Source of the DNA: Clostridiaceae bacterium
GTDB taxonomy: Bacteria > Bacillota > Clostridia > Oscillospirales > Acutalibacteraceae
DNA: 15,917 nucleotides
Assembly (NCBI GenBank): GCA_016292455.1
Contig: JAEDIL010000038.1
Span: forward strand, 1-15,917
Direction of reading: 5' to 3'
Each line of letters starts with the position of its first letter. Position 1 is the first letter of the stretch. Below, piece after piece: positions 7,769-15,333 of the stretch. The position numbers were made by a program, and so were the translations under genes. The notes below the pieces were generated by a model, which ran no database searches, was not told the DNA's origin, and saw only the letters and a list, made by a program, of their open reading frames with translations.

Positions 7769-9712
7769 TTAAACTGACTGTTTTTCAAGCTTTTCGGTTT
7801 CTTTTTTTTGTTTTTTCGGTTTCGGCTTTCTCACAAGATAAAGGCAGGAAAGCGGCGGCAGGGAAAGCGTAATGCTGTTTTCAAAGCCGTGCATTGCCTT
7901 TTTCTTTGAAGTAACCCTTGTTTTTGTTCCTCTTCCCGCTCCGGAGAATTTTACGTCGTCGGAATTGAGGATAACTTCGTAAATTCCTTCCTTTTCAACG
8001 CCGAAAGAATATTTTTTGCGTTCAACGCTCGTCAGGTTGCAGACGCAGACCAACGCGCCGCCGTTCTTGTCCTTCCGGGTGAAGGCTATGACGGAATTGT
8101 CGCAGTCATCGCTGACGCACCACGAAAATCCCTCCCAGCTGTAATCAATCTGCCAGAGCTGAGGATATTTTTTATAGATTGAATTGAGCTTTTTTACATA
8201 TTGCTTCAATGAACGGTGCTTTTCATAATCAAGCAGCAGCCAGTCAAGCTCTTCGGCAAAGCGCCATTCAATGAACTGACCGAACTCCTGACCCATGAAG
8301 CAGAGCTTTTTGCCGGGGTGGGCAATCATATAACCGAAGAACGCGCGCAGTGTATCAAATTTCTGGTCGTAATCTCCGCTCATTTTTCCGATGAGCGAGC
8401 ATTTTCCGTGAACCACCTCATCGTGTGAAACCGGAAGAATAAAGTTTTCCGAAAATGCATAGAAGAACGAGAAGGTCAGCAGATTATGGTTATATTTTCT
8501 TGAAAGACCGTCAAGTGAAAAATATTTGAGCGTATCATTCATCCAGCCCATGTTCCACTTGAAGTTGAAGCCGAGTCCTCCGACGTCAATCGGCTTTGAA
8601 ACAAGCGGCCACGCCGTGCTTTCTTCGGCAATCATGAGGGCATAGGGGTACTCGCGGAAAATTGTGCTGTTGAGCGTTCTGAAAAATTCAATTGCTTCAA
8701 GGTTTTCGTTTCCGCCGAATTTATTCGGAATCCATTCTCCGTTTTCACGGCCGTAATCAAGGTAAAGCATTGATGAAACCGCGTCGACGCGCAGACCGTC
8801 AACGTGATATTTTTCAAACCAGAACGCAGCCGAACTGACAAGGAAGGAAACAACCTCGCTTCTTCCGTAATCAAAAATCTTTGTTCCCCAGTCCTTATGC
8901 TCACCCTTTCTCGGGTCGGCATATTCATAGCACGGCGTTCCGTCAAACATTGAAAGACCGTGAAGATCCCTCGGAAAATGTGCCGGCACCCAGTCAAGGA
9001 TTACGGCAATATCGTTTTTGTGACATTCGTCAATGAAAGCCATCAGCTCATGCGGTGTGCCGTAGCGCGAGGTTGCGGCAAAATAACCGGTCACCTGATA
9101 GCCCCACGAGCCGTCAAAGGGATATTCCGAAAGCGGCATCAGCTCAATGTGGGTGTAGCCCATATCTTTGACGTAGGGGACAAGCTCCCTTGCAAGGTCG
9201 GAATATGAAAAAGGACTTCCGTCTTCATATTTGCGCCATGAGCCGGCATGAACCTCATAGATATTCATCGGGCTTTCATAAGGATTTTTTCCGGCGCGTT
9301 TTTTCTGCCAGAGTGAATCTTTCCATTCATATCCGGAAAGGTCATAGAATTTTGAAGCGTCTTTGGGTCTTGTTTCGCCATGGAAAGCGTATGGGTCGCA
9401 CTTGGCGGCAACGGTCTTTCCGTCCGGATAGCAAACGAGATATTTATAGCTGTCAAATTGTCTGATTCCGGGAATAACCGCTTCCCATGTCTGACCGTCG
9501 TCAAGGCGGTACATGGGATTTTTTCCGGCTTCCCAATTATTGAAATCACCGATTACGCTGACAGAAAAAGCGTTGGGCGCCCAGACACGAAAAACAACGC
9601 TGTCCTCTCCCGGCAGCTTATGAGAACCGAGGTATTCATAAGCGCGGCAGCCTTTTCCGCTGTGAAAAAAATAGAGAGCCGTTTCATCGCCTTTTTTGTT
9701 AATTCCGGACAT
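7769..9712 (-). CDS. glgB: 1,4-alpha-glucan branching enzyme (GH13)
   Basis: 647 aa. It cuts alpha-1,4-glucan chains and rejoins them as alpha-1,6 branches. A CBM48-like N-terminal domain (about 25-120, FRVWAPNAFSVSVIGDFNNW) precedes the GH13 barrel. Catalytic residues are in place: nucleophile D310 in GLRVDAV, acid/base E363 in IAEEST, and transition-state stabiliser D431 in VSHDEVVHGK. Their spacings equal those of E. coli GlgB. The C-terminal beta domain ends in YLVRK and is followed by a Lys/Glu-rich tail of about 20 residues that is not part of the core fold. The start is supported by AGAAGGTG upstream and the promoter at 9752-9780. It is the first gene of the glgBCDA operon. Confidence 0.96.
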   Translation of the reverse strand: MSGINKKGDETALYFFHSGKGCRAYEYLGSHKLPGEDSVVFRVWAPNAFSVSVIGDFNNWEAGKNPMYRLDDGQTWEAVIPGIRQFDSYKYLVCYPDGKTVAAKCDPYAFHGETRPKDASKFYDLSGYEWKDSLWQKKRAGKNPYESPMNIYEVHAGSWRKYEDGSPFSYSDLARELVPYVKDMGYTHIELMPLSEYPFDGSWGYQVTGYFAATSRYGTPHELMAFIDECHKNDIAVILDWVPAHFPRDLHGLSMFDGTPCYEYADPRKGEHKDWGTKIFDYGRSEVVSFLVSSAAFWFEKYHVDGLRVDAVSSMLYLDYGRENGEWIPNKFGGNENLEAIEFFRTLNSTIFREYPYALMIAEESTAWPLVSKPIDVGGLGFNFKWNMGWMNDTLKYFSLDGLSRKYNHNLLTFSFFYAFSENFILPVSHDEVVHGKCSLIGKMSGDYDQKFDTLRAFFGYMIAHPGKKLCFMGQEFGQFIEWRFAEELDWLLLDYEKHRSLKQYVKKLNSIYKKYPQLWQIDYSWEGFSWCVSDDCDNSVIAFTRKDKNGGALVCVCNLTSVERKKYSFGVEKEGIYEVILNSDDVKFSGAGRGTKTRVTSKKKAMHGFENSITLSLPPLSCLYLVRKPKPKKQKKETEKLEKQSV

Positions 9713-9751
9713 TTATTCACCTTCTTTATATATAGTTGTCCTATTGTTTTT

Positions 9752-9780
9752 ATAATAGCATCTGTGAGTATAAAAGACAA
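9752..9780 (-). promoter_or_regulatory. promoter of the glgBCDA operon
   Basis: On the minus strand, -35 TTGTCT (plus 9775-9780) and -10 TATTAT (plus 9752-9757) have a 17-bp spacer. The leader is about 35 nt. I see no clear operator or catabolite-repression site around it. The stretch from 9781 to 10005 up to the ogg terminator is AT-rich and has no gene I can support on either strand. Confidence 0.75.
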
Positions 9781-10005
9781 GAGTTTTTTTGTTGTTTTGT
9801 TAGAAGTTTATGAAAAAAATATTCCAAAAATTGTGCAGTTTGTTAGAAATAAGTGTATCAGATTTACAAATACGAAGTCCTTGTTATCCACTATCCTTTA
9901 TACAATGCCCGTGTTCCGGTTTTATTACCTCTTCGGAAAAAAACAAAGGACCGAGGACAGAAAAAGACGTTATGCTATCAATGACGCGAAATGTCAGACG
10001 GAAAT

Positions 10006-10042
10006 AATAACGGCAGACAAAAAATATCCCTCAGCCGTTATT
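10006..10042 (-). terminator. probable terminator of ogg, overlapping its stop codon
   Basis: AATAACGGC (10006-10014) and GCCGTTATT (10034-10042) are perfect 9-bp inverted arms with a 19-nt loop that contains the ogg stop codon (10031-10033). Read leftward, the hairpin is followed by an AT-rich TTATTATTT-like stretch. The T tract is interrupted and the loop is long, so strength is uncertain. Confidence 0.55.
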
Positions 10043-10846
10043 TCTGCGCCAGTGGAAAAGATACTGCTGCGCAACACCGCGGTAGCCGTCTGCGCAGGAG
10101 GGAAACTCTCCGTCATAAAGCTCTGAAAGTATTCTTTTGACCCAGACGTCAACCGGAAAAGCGTCAAGCCTGCCGAAGCCGTAAAGCAGAGTACATTCCG
10201 CAACCTTTTTTCCGACTCCCTTGATTTTCATCAGTTCTTCCCTCGCTTCCTCAATCGGCAAATGACGGATTCTTTCAATACTGACCTCGCCGGAAGAAAG
10301 CTTTTTCGCCGCGTCAAGAATATACTTTGCGCGGAAACCTGCTCTCAGCACCGCAAGGTCGCCTTCCGAAAGGGAAGCCAACCTTTCGTATGACGGAAAA
10401 GAATAATCATCTTCACCGAGCGGTTCTCCGAAGTTTTCACAAAGGCGGCTGACGATTCCGCAGATGCGCGGAATATTATTATTCTGAGAAATAATAAAAG
10501 AACACAGCGCCTCCCATTCGTCCTGTTTTAAAATCCTTATTCCGTAGTATTCCTTATATGCCTGTTCAATATATTTATCATCAAACCGGGAGAGAATTTT
10601 GTCATAGTCACGCGATAGGTCAAAATAAGGCTCAATAATTTTGTCAAAGGTTTCTCTGTCGGTGTTTTTGAAAACAATTCCGTTTTCATTCTGAACAGCG
10701 TTTATCCTTGTTCTGCCGACAACACCGTGAATGATTCCCTCCTTTTCTCTCCAGCGGAAGGCCTGACCGCAGAAAACGGAAAGTCTCAGGTCAAAACACG
10801 AGGCGCCGTTGATAATTATATCGTTGTTTTTTTCAGTAACCGTCAT
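10031..10846 (-). CDS. ogg: 8-oxoguanine DNA glycosylase/AP lyase, OGG1 type
   Basis: 271 aa. It removes oxidised guanine from DNA and nicks the resulting site. The N-terminal domain (about 1-100, FDLRLSVFCGQAFRW) is OGG_N-like. The C-terminal HhH-GPD domain carries the helix-hairpin-helix KIKGVGKKVAEC and the loop PVDVW. K214 matches the Schiff-base lysine of human OGG1 (K249) and D233 the conserved aspartate (D268), with the same 19-residue spacing, so a bifunctional enzyme is expected. An open frame continues upstream to 11002, but I chose the ATG at 10846. It has GGAGG upstream and starts at the family N-terminus, while the upstream residues look non-protein-like and cover the dnaA promoter. 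It lies divergent from dnaA across a 340-bp gap. Confidence 0.88.
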   Translation of the reverse strand: MTVTEKNNDIIINGASCFDLRLSVFCGQAFRWREKEGIIHGVVGRTRINAVQNENGIVFKNTDRETFDKIIEPYFDLSRDYDKILSRFDDKYIEQAYKEYYGIRILKQDEWEALCSFIISQNNNIPRICGIVSRLCENFGEPLGEDDYSFPSYERLASLSEGDLAVLRAGFRAKYILDAAKKLSSGEVSIERIRHLPIEEAREELMKIKGVGKKVAECTLLYGFGRLDAFPVDVWVKRILSELYDGEFPSCADGYRGVAQQYLFHWRRNNG

Positions 10847-10996
10847 TTTAAAAATTCCTCCGTTTTTCACGTCTTTGATAAAGAATAATTCAAAAATGAC
10901 GTGAATTTTGCTTATTTTAAGCTCAAAGTCAATAAATTTGTAACTATACACATAAAAGGGTAAAACGCGCCAGACACTATTTTTTCGCTCAAACTC

Positions 10997-11025
10997 TTGC
11001 ATTACTGATTTTGGTGTGCTACAAT
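10997..11025 (+). promoter_or_regulatory. candidate dnaA promoter
   Basis: TTGCAT (10997-11002) and TACAAT (11020-11025) have a 17-bp spacer. Transcription would begin near 11032, giving a leader of about 155 nt. A TATAAT on the opposite strand (plus 11024-11029) overlaps it and could serve ogg, but I see no good -35 for it. In the gap 10847-11186 I find no gene. Confidence 0.6.
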
Positions 11026-11034
11026 TATAGGTAG

Positions 11035-11077
11035 GTGTATATGCCCTTTTTGTATATACGAAAGATTATATATACAC
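11035..11077. repeat. AT-rich inverted repeat in the dnaA leader region
   Basis: GTGTATAT (11035-11042) and ATATACAC (11070-11077) are perfect 8-bp inverted arms. Between them lies the self-complementary GTATATAC (11052-11059). It falls just after the candidate dnaA start of transcription. It could be an operator, an easily melted segment or an mRNA structure. Confidence 0.5.
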
Positions 11078-11136
11078 TAAGTTTCAGTTATTTATATATT
11101 ATATTTCTTTGTTGTTTGCTCGTCAAGTAAAAACAA

Positions 11137-11156
11137 AACTGTAAACATTTACTGTT
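11137..11156. promoter_or_regulatory. operator-like imperfect palindrome upstream of dnaA
   Basis: The left half AACTGTAAA (11137-11145) and right half TTTACTGTT (11148-11156) are inverted copies except for one position in each half, around a central CA. Size and symmetry fit a site for a dimeric helix-turn-helix regulator. It lies about 15 nt before the dnaA ribosome binding site. No regulator gene is nearby, so the partner is unknown. Confidence 0.4.
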
Positions 11157-11186
11157 ATATAAAGAGAGAGGAAAAGGAGGAAAACA

Positions 11187-12503
11187 ATGGATTCTTTTGC
11201 CGAAGTATGGGCATTGATTAAGGAAGAAATGAAAAGCAAGGTTACGGAAGTTGCATACAACGTCTGGCTTGAACCGCTTGAATTCATCGAATTCAAGGAA
11301 GATACACTTGTTCTCGGTATCAGTGAATTTAAAAAGAAAATAATCGTTTCAAAATTCAGGGAGCTTATTGAAAAATCCTGCGAGGACGTTCTCGGCTTCA
11401 AGGTTATTGTCCGTTACCTTTCCCCGACAGAGGAAGAAAAACAGGAGGAAAAGAAAGAGGCTTCTTCAAAAAGCAGCCGCAATACCTCAGATTTCAACTA
11501 TACGTTTGATAATTTCATCATCGGTCCGTCGAACCGTTTTGCCCACGCTGCTGCACTCAACGTTGCCCATTCGCCGGGAAAGGCATATAATCCGCTTTTT
11601 ATTTACGGACACAGCGGACTGGGTAAAACCCATCTTCTCTGCGCAATCATGAATTACGTCAAAGAGAAGAATCCGGACGCAAACATTATTTATACAAGCG
11701 GAGAGCATTTCACAAACGAGCTTGTTTACTACATCGGAAATCACAATACTCACGCTTTCCACGAAAAATACCGCAGCGCGGATCTGCTTCTGGTTGACGA
11801 TATTCAGTTCATTTCAAAAAAGGAAGCGACTCAGGAGGAATTTTTCCATACCTTCAACGCGCTCACCGACGCAGGAAAACAAATTGTTCTTTCCTCAGAC
11901 CGTCCGCCGAAAGAAATGATGACTCTTGAAGAAAGAGTGCGCACACGTTTTGAATCCGGTCTCATTGCGGATATTCAGCCGCCGAACCTTGAAACAAGAA
12001 TGGCAATTATCAAAAGAAAAAGCGATGACCTTGACATTATTCTTTCTGACGAAGTAATTACCTATATTGCCGAAAATATCAAGAAAAACATCCGTCAGCT
12101 TGAAGGCGCGGTCAAAAAAATCAAGGCATATCAGGACGTTGAGGGCTCAAAGCCGAACATCGGAATTGCAAAGCGCGCAATAAGCGACATTATCAACGAC
12201 AATCAGCCGCTTCCCGTAACGGTTGAAAACATAATCAGCGAGGTTTCAAGAACCTTCAATGTTTCTGCGGCGGACATTCGCTCAGACAAGCGCAACGCTA
12301 ACATTTCCCTCGCAAGGCAGGTTGCAATATACATTGTTCATGAGGTAACCTCCCTTTCGCTCAAAGCAATCGGAGACGAATTCGGCAACAAGCACCATTC
12401 AACAATCATCTATTCTCTTAACGAGGTTACGGAAAAGCTCAAAGATAATGTTCAGCTCAAAGCAACAATTGACGATATTATAAAAAATATCAATGAAAAC
12501 TGA
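11187..12503 (+). CDS. dnaA: chromosomal replication initiator protein DnaA
   Basis: 438 aa. An ATP-dependent initiator that binds DnaA boxes and opens oriC. Domain I (about 1-80) is followed by a short charged linker (about 80-100) and the AAA+ domain from NYTFDNFIIGPSNRFAHAAA. Walker A is GHSGLGKTH (141-149), with H and S where GGVG is more usual. Walker B is LLLVDDIQF (D204, D205). The arginine-finger region is RVRTRFESGL. Domain IV (about 345-438) has KRNANISLARQVAIYIVHEVTSLSLKAIGDEF and then GNKHHST, where most DnaA proteins have GRDHTT. Relative to E. coli numbering, R399 is kept (R369) but P423 is K393, R432 is K402, D433 is H403 and T435 is S405. An AAAAGGAGGAAAAC site fixes the start. 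It is followed by the probable oriC. Confidence 0.98.
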   Translation: MDSFAEVWALIKEEMKSKVTEVAYNVWLEPLEFIEFKEDTLVLGISEFKKKIIVSKFRELIEKSCEDVLGFKVIVRYLSPTEEEKQEEKKEASSKSSRNTSDFNYTFDNFIIGPSNRFAHAAALNVAHSPGKAYNPLFIYGHSGLGKTHLLCAIMNYVKEKNPDANIIYTSGEHFTNELVYYIGNHNTHAFHEKYRSADLLLVDDIQFISKKEATQEEFFHTFNALTDAGKQIVLSSDRPPKEMMTLEERVRTRFESGLIADIQPPNLETRMAIIKRKSDDLDIILSDEVITYIAENIKKNIRQLEGAVKKIKAYQDVEGSKPNIGIAKRAISDIINDNQPLPVTVENIISEVSRTFNVSAADIRSDKRNANISLARQVAIYIVHEVTSLSLKAIGDEFGNKHHSTIIYSLNEVTEKLKDNVQLKATIDDIIKNINEN

Positions 12504-12522
12504 CGGCTGTGTTTTCTCTTTT

Positions 12523-12560
12523 CCGGAAAAACGGAATGACTAAAAAATAATTTTTTCCGG
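12523..12560 (+). terminator. hairpin after dnaA, possible terminator
   Basis: CCGGAAAAA (12523-12531) pairs with TTTTTCCGG (12552-12560). The internal A and T runs could extend the stem. A shorter perfect palindrome, TTTTCCGGAAAA (12519-12530), overlaps the left arm. GTTTTCC follows, so the T tail is weak. It could end dnaA transcription before it crosses the origin. Confidence 0.5.
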
Positions 12561-12561
12561 G

Positions 12562-12750
12562 TTTTCCACATTTTATTTAACATTCCACACACATTTATCA
12601 ACACTTTCAATATTTCCTTTTCCGAACTGTTAAAAACCCGGATTTCTCAACAGTCCATTCAACGGAAGAATTTTCCTTTATTCCTTGAAAATAAAGGGAT
12701 TTTCGGTCTTTTTAACGTTCTTCACACCGGCTACTACTACTACTATTTAT
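12562..12750 (+). other. probable oriC: degenerate DnaA boxes and DnaA-trio unwinding region
   Basis: This lies in the 320-bp non-coding gap between dnaA and dnaN. DnaA-box-like 9-mers, all in the same orientation, are TTTTCCACA (12562-12570), CATTCCACA (12581-12589), TTATCAACA (12595-12603), TTCTCAACA (12644-12652) and TTCTTCACA (12718-12726). None is the consensus TTATCCACA. The last is followed by CCGG and then five perfect CTA repeats (12731-12745), which read 3'-GAT-5' on the other strand, the DnaA-trio pattern known from Bacillus subtilis. AT-rich DNA (TTTATTTATATC) follows. The order of box, GC step, trios and AT-rich DNA is that of an origin unwinding element. An inverted repeat lies at 12675-12697. 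Confidence 0.75.
12675..12697 (+). repeat. inverted repeat inside oriC
   Basis: CCTTTATT (12675-12682) and AATAAAGG (12690-12697) are perfect 8-bp arms with a 7-nt loop. It sits between the DnaA-box-like cluster and the trio array. Confidence 0.55.
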
Positions 12751-12775
12751 TTATATCTTACATTTCTTACATCCT

Positions 12776-12798
12776 CCTGCAATTTTTGAAATTGCAGG
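12776..12798 (+). repeat. 10-bp stem hairpin between the unwinding region and dnaN
   Basis: CCTGCAATTT (12776-12785) and AAATTGCAGG (12789-12798) form a perfect 10-bp stem with a 3-nt loop TTG. It ends 25 bp before the dnaN start, ahead of its GGAGG site. There is no T tract, so it is not a standard terminator. Confidence 0.7.
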
Positions 12799-12823
12799 GA
12801 AAAGACAAAACGGAGGAATAAAA

Positions 12824-13918
12824 ATGAAATTTGTCTGCGACAGCGCCGCTTTTTCAAAAGCCTGCATTAACGTTCAGAGAACAGTTTCCAGCAAGTCTAC
12901 AATTCCGTCAATAGAGGGTATCCTCATTGAGGCGCTTTCGGATTCTCTGAAACTTACCGGCTATGACCTTGAAGTCGGTTCACAGACCTTTATTCCTGCT
13001 GAGGTTCAGGAAAACGGCAGCGTAATTCTCAACGCGCGCAATCTTTGCGACATTCTCAGAATGGTTCCCGACGAAACCGTTTCAATTGAAAGCGATGAAC
13101 GCAATATCTGCAAAATAATCAGCGGCGACGTTCAGTATTCGATCATTGGCACAAGCGCCGATGAATATCCGGACGTTCCCGAGGTTTCCGCCGGTTTTCC
13201 GATTGTTATTAACCAGGCCCTTCTTAAAGACATGATAAGAAAAACAATTTTTTCCGTTTCAACAAGCGAAAGAAATCCGGTTCACTGCGGAGTGCGCTTT
13301 GAAATAGGAAACGGAAAAATTGTTCTTGTTGCCGTTGACGGAGCAAGGCTTGCCGTCAGACGCGAAGACATTGATTATTCGGGAGACGAGGTTGCCTTTG
13401 TTGTTCCGGCAAAAACGCTCGGCGAGGTTGTAAAGCTTTCCGATAATGACGAAGGATTCTGCTCAATCAGCGTCGGAAGAAGACATATCTGCTTTGAAAT
13501 CGGCGAATACAGAGTAATTTCACGCCTGCTTGAAGGCAACTTTATTGATTACAAGGCGGCGATTCCGATTTCGGCTTCAACAAAAATTACCGCACCGACA
13601 AAAAGACTCATTGAATGTGTTGAAAGAACAGCTCTCATAATCACCGACCGTTCAAGCCCTGTCCGCTGCACAATTGAAAACGGAGTGATGAAGTTTTCCT
13701 CGGTCACTTCAATCGGAACGGCGAACGACAAAATGCCGGCGGAAATTGAGGGCAAGGATCTTGAAATCGGTTTCAACAGCAAATTTGTTCTTGATGCGCT
13801 CAAAGCAACCGAGAGCGACGAAATCAGGGTTGAATTGAATTCTCCGAGTCAGCCTATTCTCTTTTTGCCCACCGAGGGAGACAAGTTCCTCTTCCTTGTT
13901 CTTCCGGTAAGAATATAA
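12824..13918 (+). CDS. dnaN: DNA polymerase III beta subunit (sliding clamp)
   Basis: 364 aa, close to the usual 366-378. It forms the dimeric ring that holds DNA polymerase III on DNA and serves as a docking site for repair proteins. Family features are the N-terminal MKFVCDSAAFSKACINVQRTVSSKSTIPSIEG pattern given here only in outline, LTGYDLEVG (about 45-53), VAVDGARLAVR in the middle domain, and the C-terminal FLVLPVRI, which matches the usual LPMR-type end forming part of the peptide-binding pocket. The GGAGG site 8 nt upstream fixes the start. It lies directly downstream of oriC; its promoter is not obvious and may lie in the origin or come from dnaA. Confidence 0.97.
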   Translation: MKFVCDSAAFSKACINVQRTVSSKSTIPSIEGILIEALSDSLKLTGYDLEVGSQTFIPAEVQENGSVILNARNLCDILRMVPDETVSIESDERNICKIISGDVQYSIIGTSADEYPDVPEVSAGFPIVINQALLKDMIRKTIFSVSTSERNPVHCGVRFEIGNGKIVLVAVDGARLAVRREDIDYSGDEVAFVVPAKTLGEVVKLSDNDEGFCSISVGRRHICFEIGEYRVISRLLEGNFIDYKAAIPISASTKITAPTKRLIECVERTALIITDRSSPVRCTIENGVMKFSSVTSIGTANDKMPAEIEGKDLEIGFNSKFVLDALKATESDEIRVELNSPSQPILFLPTEGDKFLFLVLPVRI

Positions 13919-13988
13919 TTTTTACCGGCTGAAAGAAATATAGATTCTATTTTTTATCCGTTTTATATCAGCAACATGAGGAAAAAAC

Positions 13989-14231
13989 ATGAAAATTAAA
14001 GTACGCATTGCAGACAAAAAACATGAAAGGCTTCAGATTGTGACCGACTTCATCCGTCTCGATTCTGCGCTCAAGCTTGCCAATGCCGTTTCAAGCGGCG
14101 GCGAAGCAAAAACCGTTGTTCTTGATTCGATGGTAAAGGTCAACGGTGAAGTATGCCTTCAAAGAGGAAAAAAGCTTCGTGAAGGGGATTCGTTTGAATT
14201 TTCCGGCGTTGTTTATGAGGTCACTAAATGA
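13989..14231 (+). CDS. yaaA: S4-domain RNA-binding protein YaaA
   Basis: 80 aa. The core is an S4 fold: IRLDSALKLANAVSSGGEAK, then KVNGEVCLQRGKKLREGD, the standard short basic RNA-binding hairpin. This small protein lies between dnaN and recF in many Firmicutes and is thought to act in ribosome assembly; here the call rests on both domain and position. GAGGAAAAAAC precedes the ATG. The last four bases (ATGA) overlap the recF start, so recF is probably translated by coupling. Confidence 0.92.
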   Translation: MKIKVRIADKKHERLQIVTDFIRLDSALKLANAVSSGGEAKTVVLDSMVKVNGEVCLQRGKKLREGDSFEFSGVVYEVTK

Positions 14232-15319
14232 ATGTTCAGAAGCTGGAGTGCGTTTCTTTCCGGAATCTTCGTGAAATTGCGATTGAGCCCTGCGGCGGCG
14301 TGAATGTCATTTTTGGCGACAATGCTCAGGGAAAAACAAATCTTCTTGAAGGAATCTGGCTTTTTACCGGCTGCCGTTCTTTCCGCGGCTCGGCAGAAAG
14401 CGAACTCATAAATTTCAACGCAAAAAAAGCAAAGCTTTCGCTTTCTTTCCACGGAAGCGGACGCGAACAGGAAGCCGCGCTTGAAATTGAAAAGGGACGC
14501 GCTTTTTCGCTGAATGGAATTAAACTCAGATCATCTTCAAAAATAATCGGCGAATTTCTTGCGGTTGTTTTTTCTCCGGTACATCTTACACTTGTCAAAG
14601 GCGGTCCTTCCGAACGCAGAAGATTTCTTGATACCGCAATAAGTCAGCTTAAACCGAAATATGCGGTAACTCTCGCCAGCTATAACAAGGCTCTGACAGA
14701 GCGCAACATTCTTTTGAAAGACTGCTTTATGCACAGCGAGCTCACCGAGCTGCTTGACGTCTGGGAAGAAAGGGTTGCTTTTTACGGCAGCGAAATAATC
14801 AGACAGCGGATAGGCTATGTCAATGCGCTCTCCCGGTTCTGCGAGGATATATACGGCGGAATTTCCTCAAAAAAGGAAAAGCTTTCCGTTTCATACAGCG
14901 AAAACTGTCCGGCTTTCGGAAAGGACAAGCAGGAGATTTATGAAAACCTCAAAAATCTCCTTTTTGCTTCAAGAAAAAACGATTTGCCGACCGGCTTTAC
15001 CTCTGTGGGTCCTCATCGCGACGACCTTTCAATCAGCATTGATTCCGTTCCGGCAAGGGCATTCGGCTCGCAGGGACAGCAGCGCTCGGCGGCGCTGGCT
15101 TTAAAGCTTTCCGAAGCAGCGGTTATCAGAGATTTCACCGGTGAACAGCCGGTTGCTCTGCTTGACGACGTTATGAGCGAGCTTGACCTTTCAAGACAGA
15201 ATTATATTCTTAACCACATCAAAAACTGGCAGGTTTTCATCACCTGCTGCGACCCGAATTCGGTGAAAAATCTGAAATACGGCAAAGCCTTTGAAATCCG
15301 GAACGGCAGCCTTGTTTAA
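14228..15319 (+). CDS. recF: DNA replication and repair protein RecF
   Basis: 363 aa, normal length. An SMC-like ATPase that, with RecO and RecR, loads RecA at single-strand gaps. Walker A is GDNAQGKTN (30-38), the ABC signature is GSQGQQR (280-286), and Walker B is LLDDVMSELD (D313, D314). QNYILNHI and VFITCCDP follow, as in the family. It has no clear ribosome binding site of its own and overlaps yaaA by 4 nt, which supports translational coupling. The stop is 14 nt before the remB start. Confidence 0.96.
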   Translation: MNVQKLECVSFRNLREIAIEPCGGVNVIFGDNAQGKTNLLEGIWLFTGCRSFRGSAESELINFNAKKAKLSLSFHGSGREQEAALEIEKGRAFSLNGIKLRSSSKIIGEFLAVVFSPVHLTLVKGGPSERRRFLDTAISQLKPKYAVTLASYNKALTERNILLKDCFMHSELTELLDVWEERVAFYGSEIIRQRIGYVNALSRFCEDIYGGISSKKEKLSVSYSENCPAFGKDKQEIYENLKNLLFASRKNDLPTGFTSVGPHRDDLSISIDSVPARAFGSQGQQRSAALALKLSEAAVIRDFTGEQPVALLDDVMSELDLSRQNYILNHIKNWQVFITCCDPNSVKNLKYGKAFEIRNGSLV

Positions 15320-15333
15320 AGGGAGTGGAGCGC

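Noticed and set aside
9884..9892. TTATCCACT, a near-consensus DnaA box
   Set aside because: It is solitary, lies in the glgB-ogg gap more than 2.5 kb from the trio array, and has no neighbouring boxes; one 8/9 match in 16 kb is expected by chance.
9380..10126. 248-codon open frame on the plus strand
   Set aside because: It is antisense to glgB and to the end of ogg, crosses the glg promoter and the ogg terminator, and shows no recognisable domain.
10847..11002. Upstream in-frame extension of ogg
   Set aside because: It would add 52 residues unlike any OGG N-terminus and cover the region next to the dnaA promoter, whereas the ATG at 10846 has a GGAGG site.
11155..11160. TATATA as a dnaA -10 box
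   Set aside because: There is no matching -35 at 16-18 bp upstream, and transcription would start almost at the ribosome binding site.
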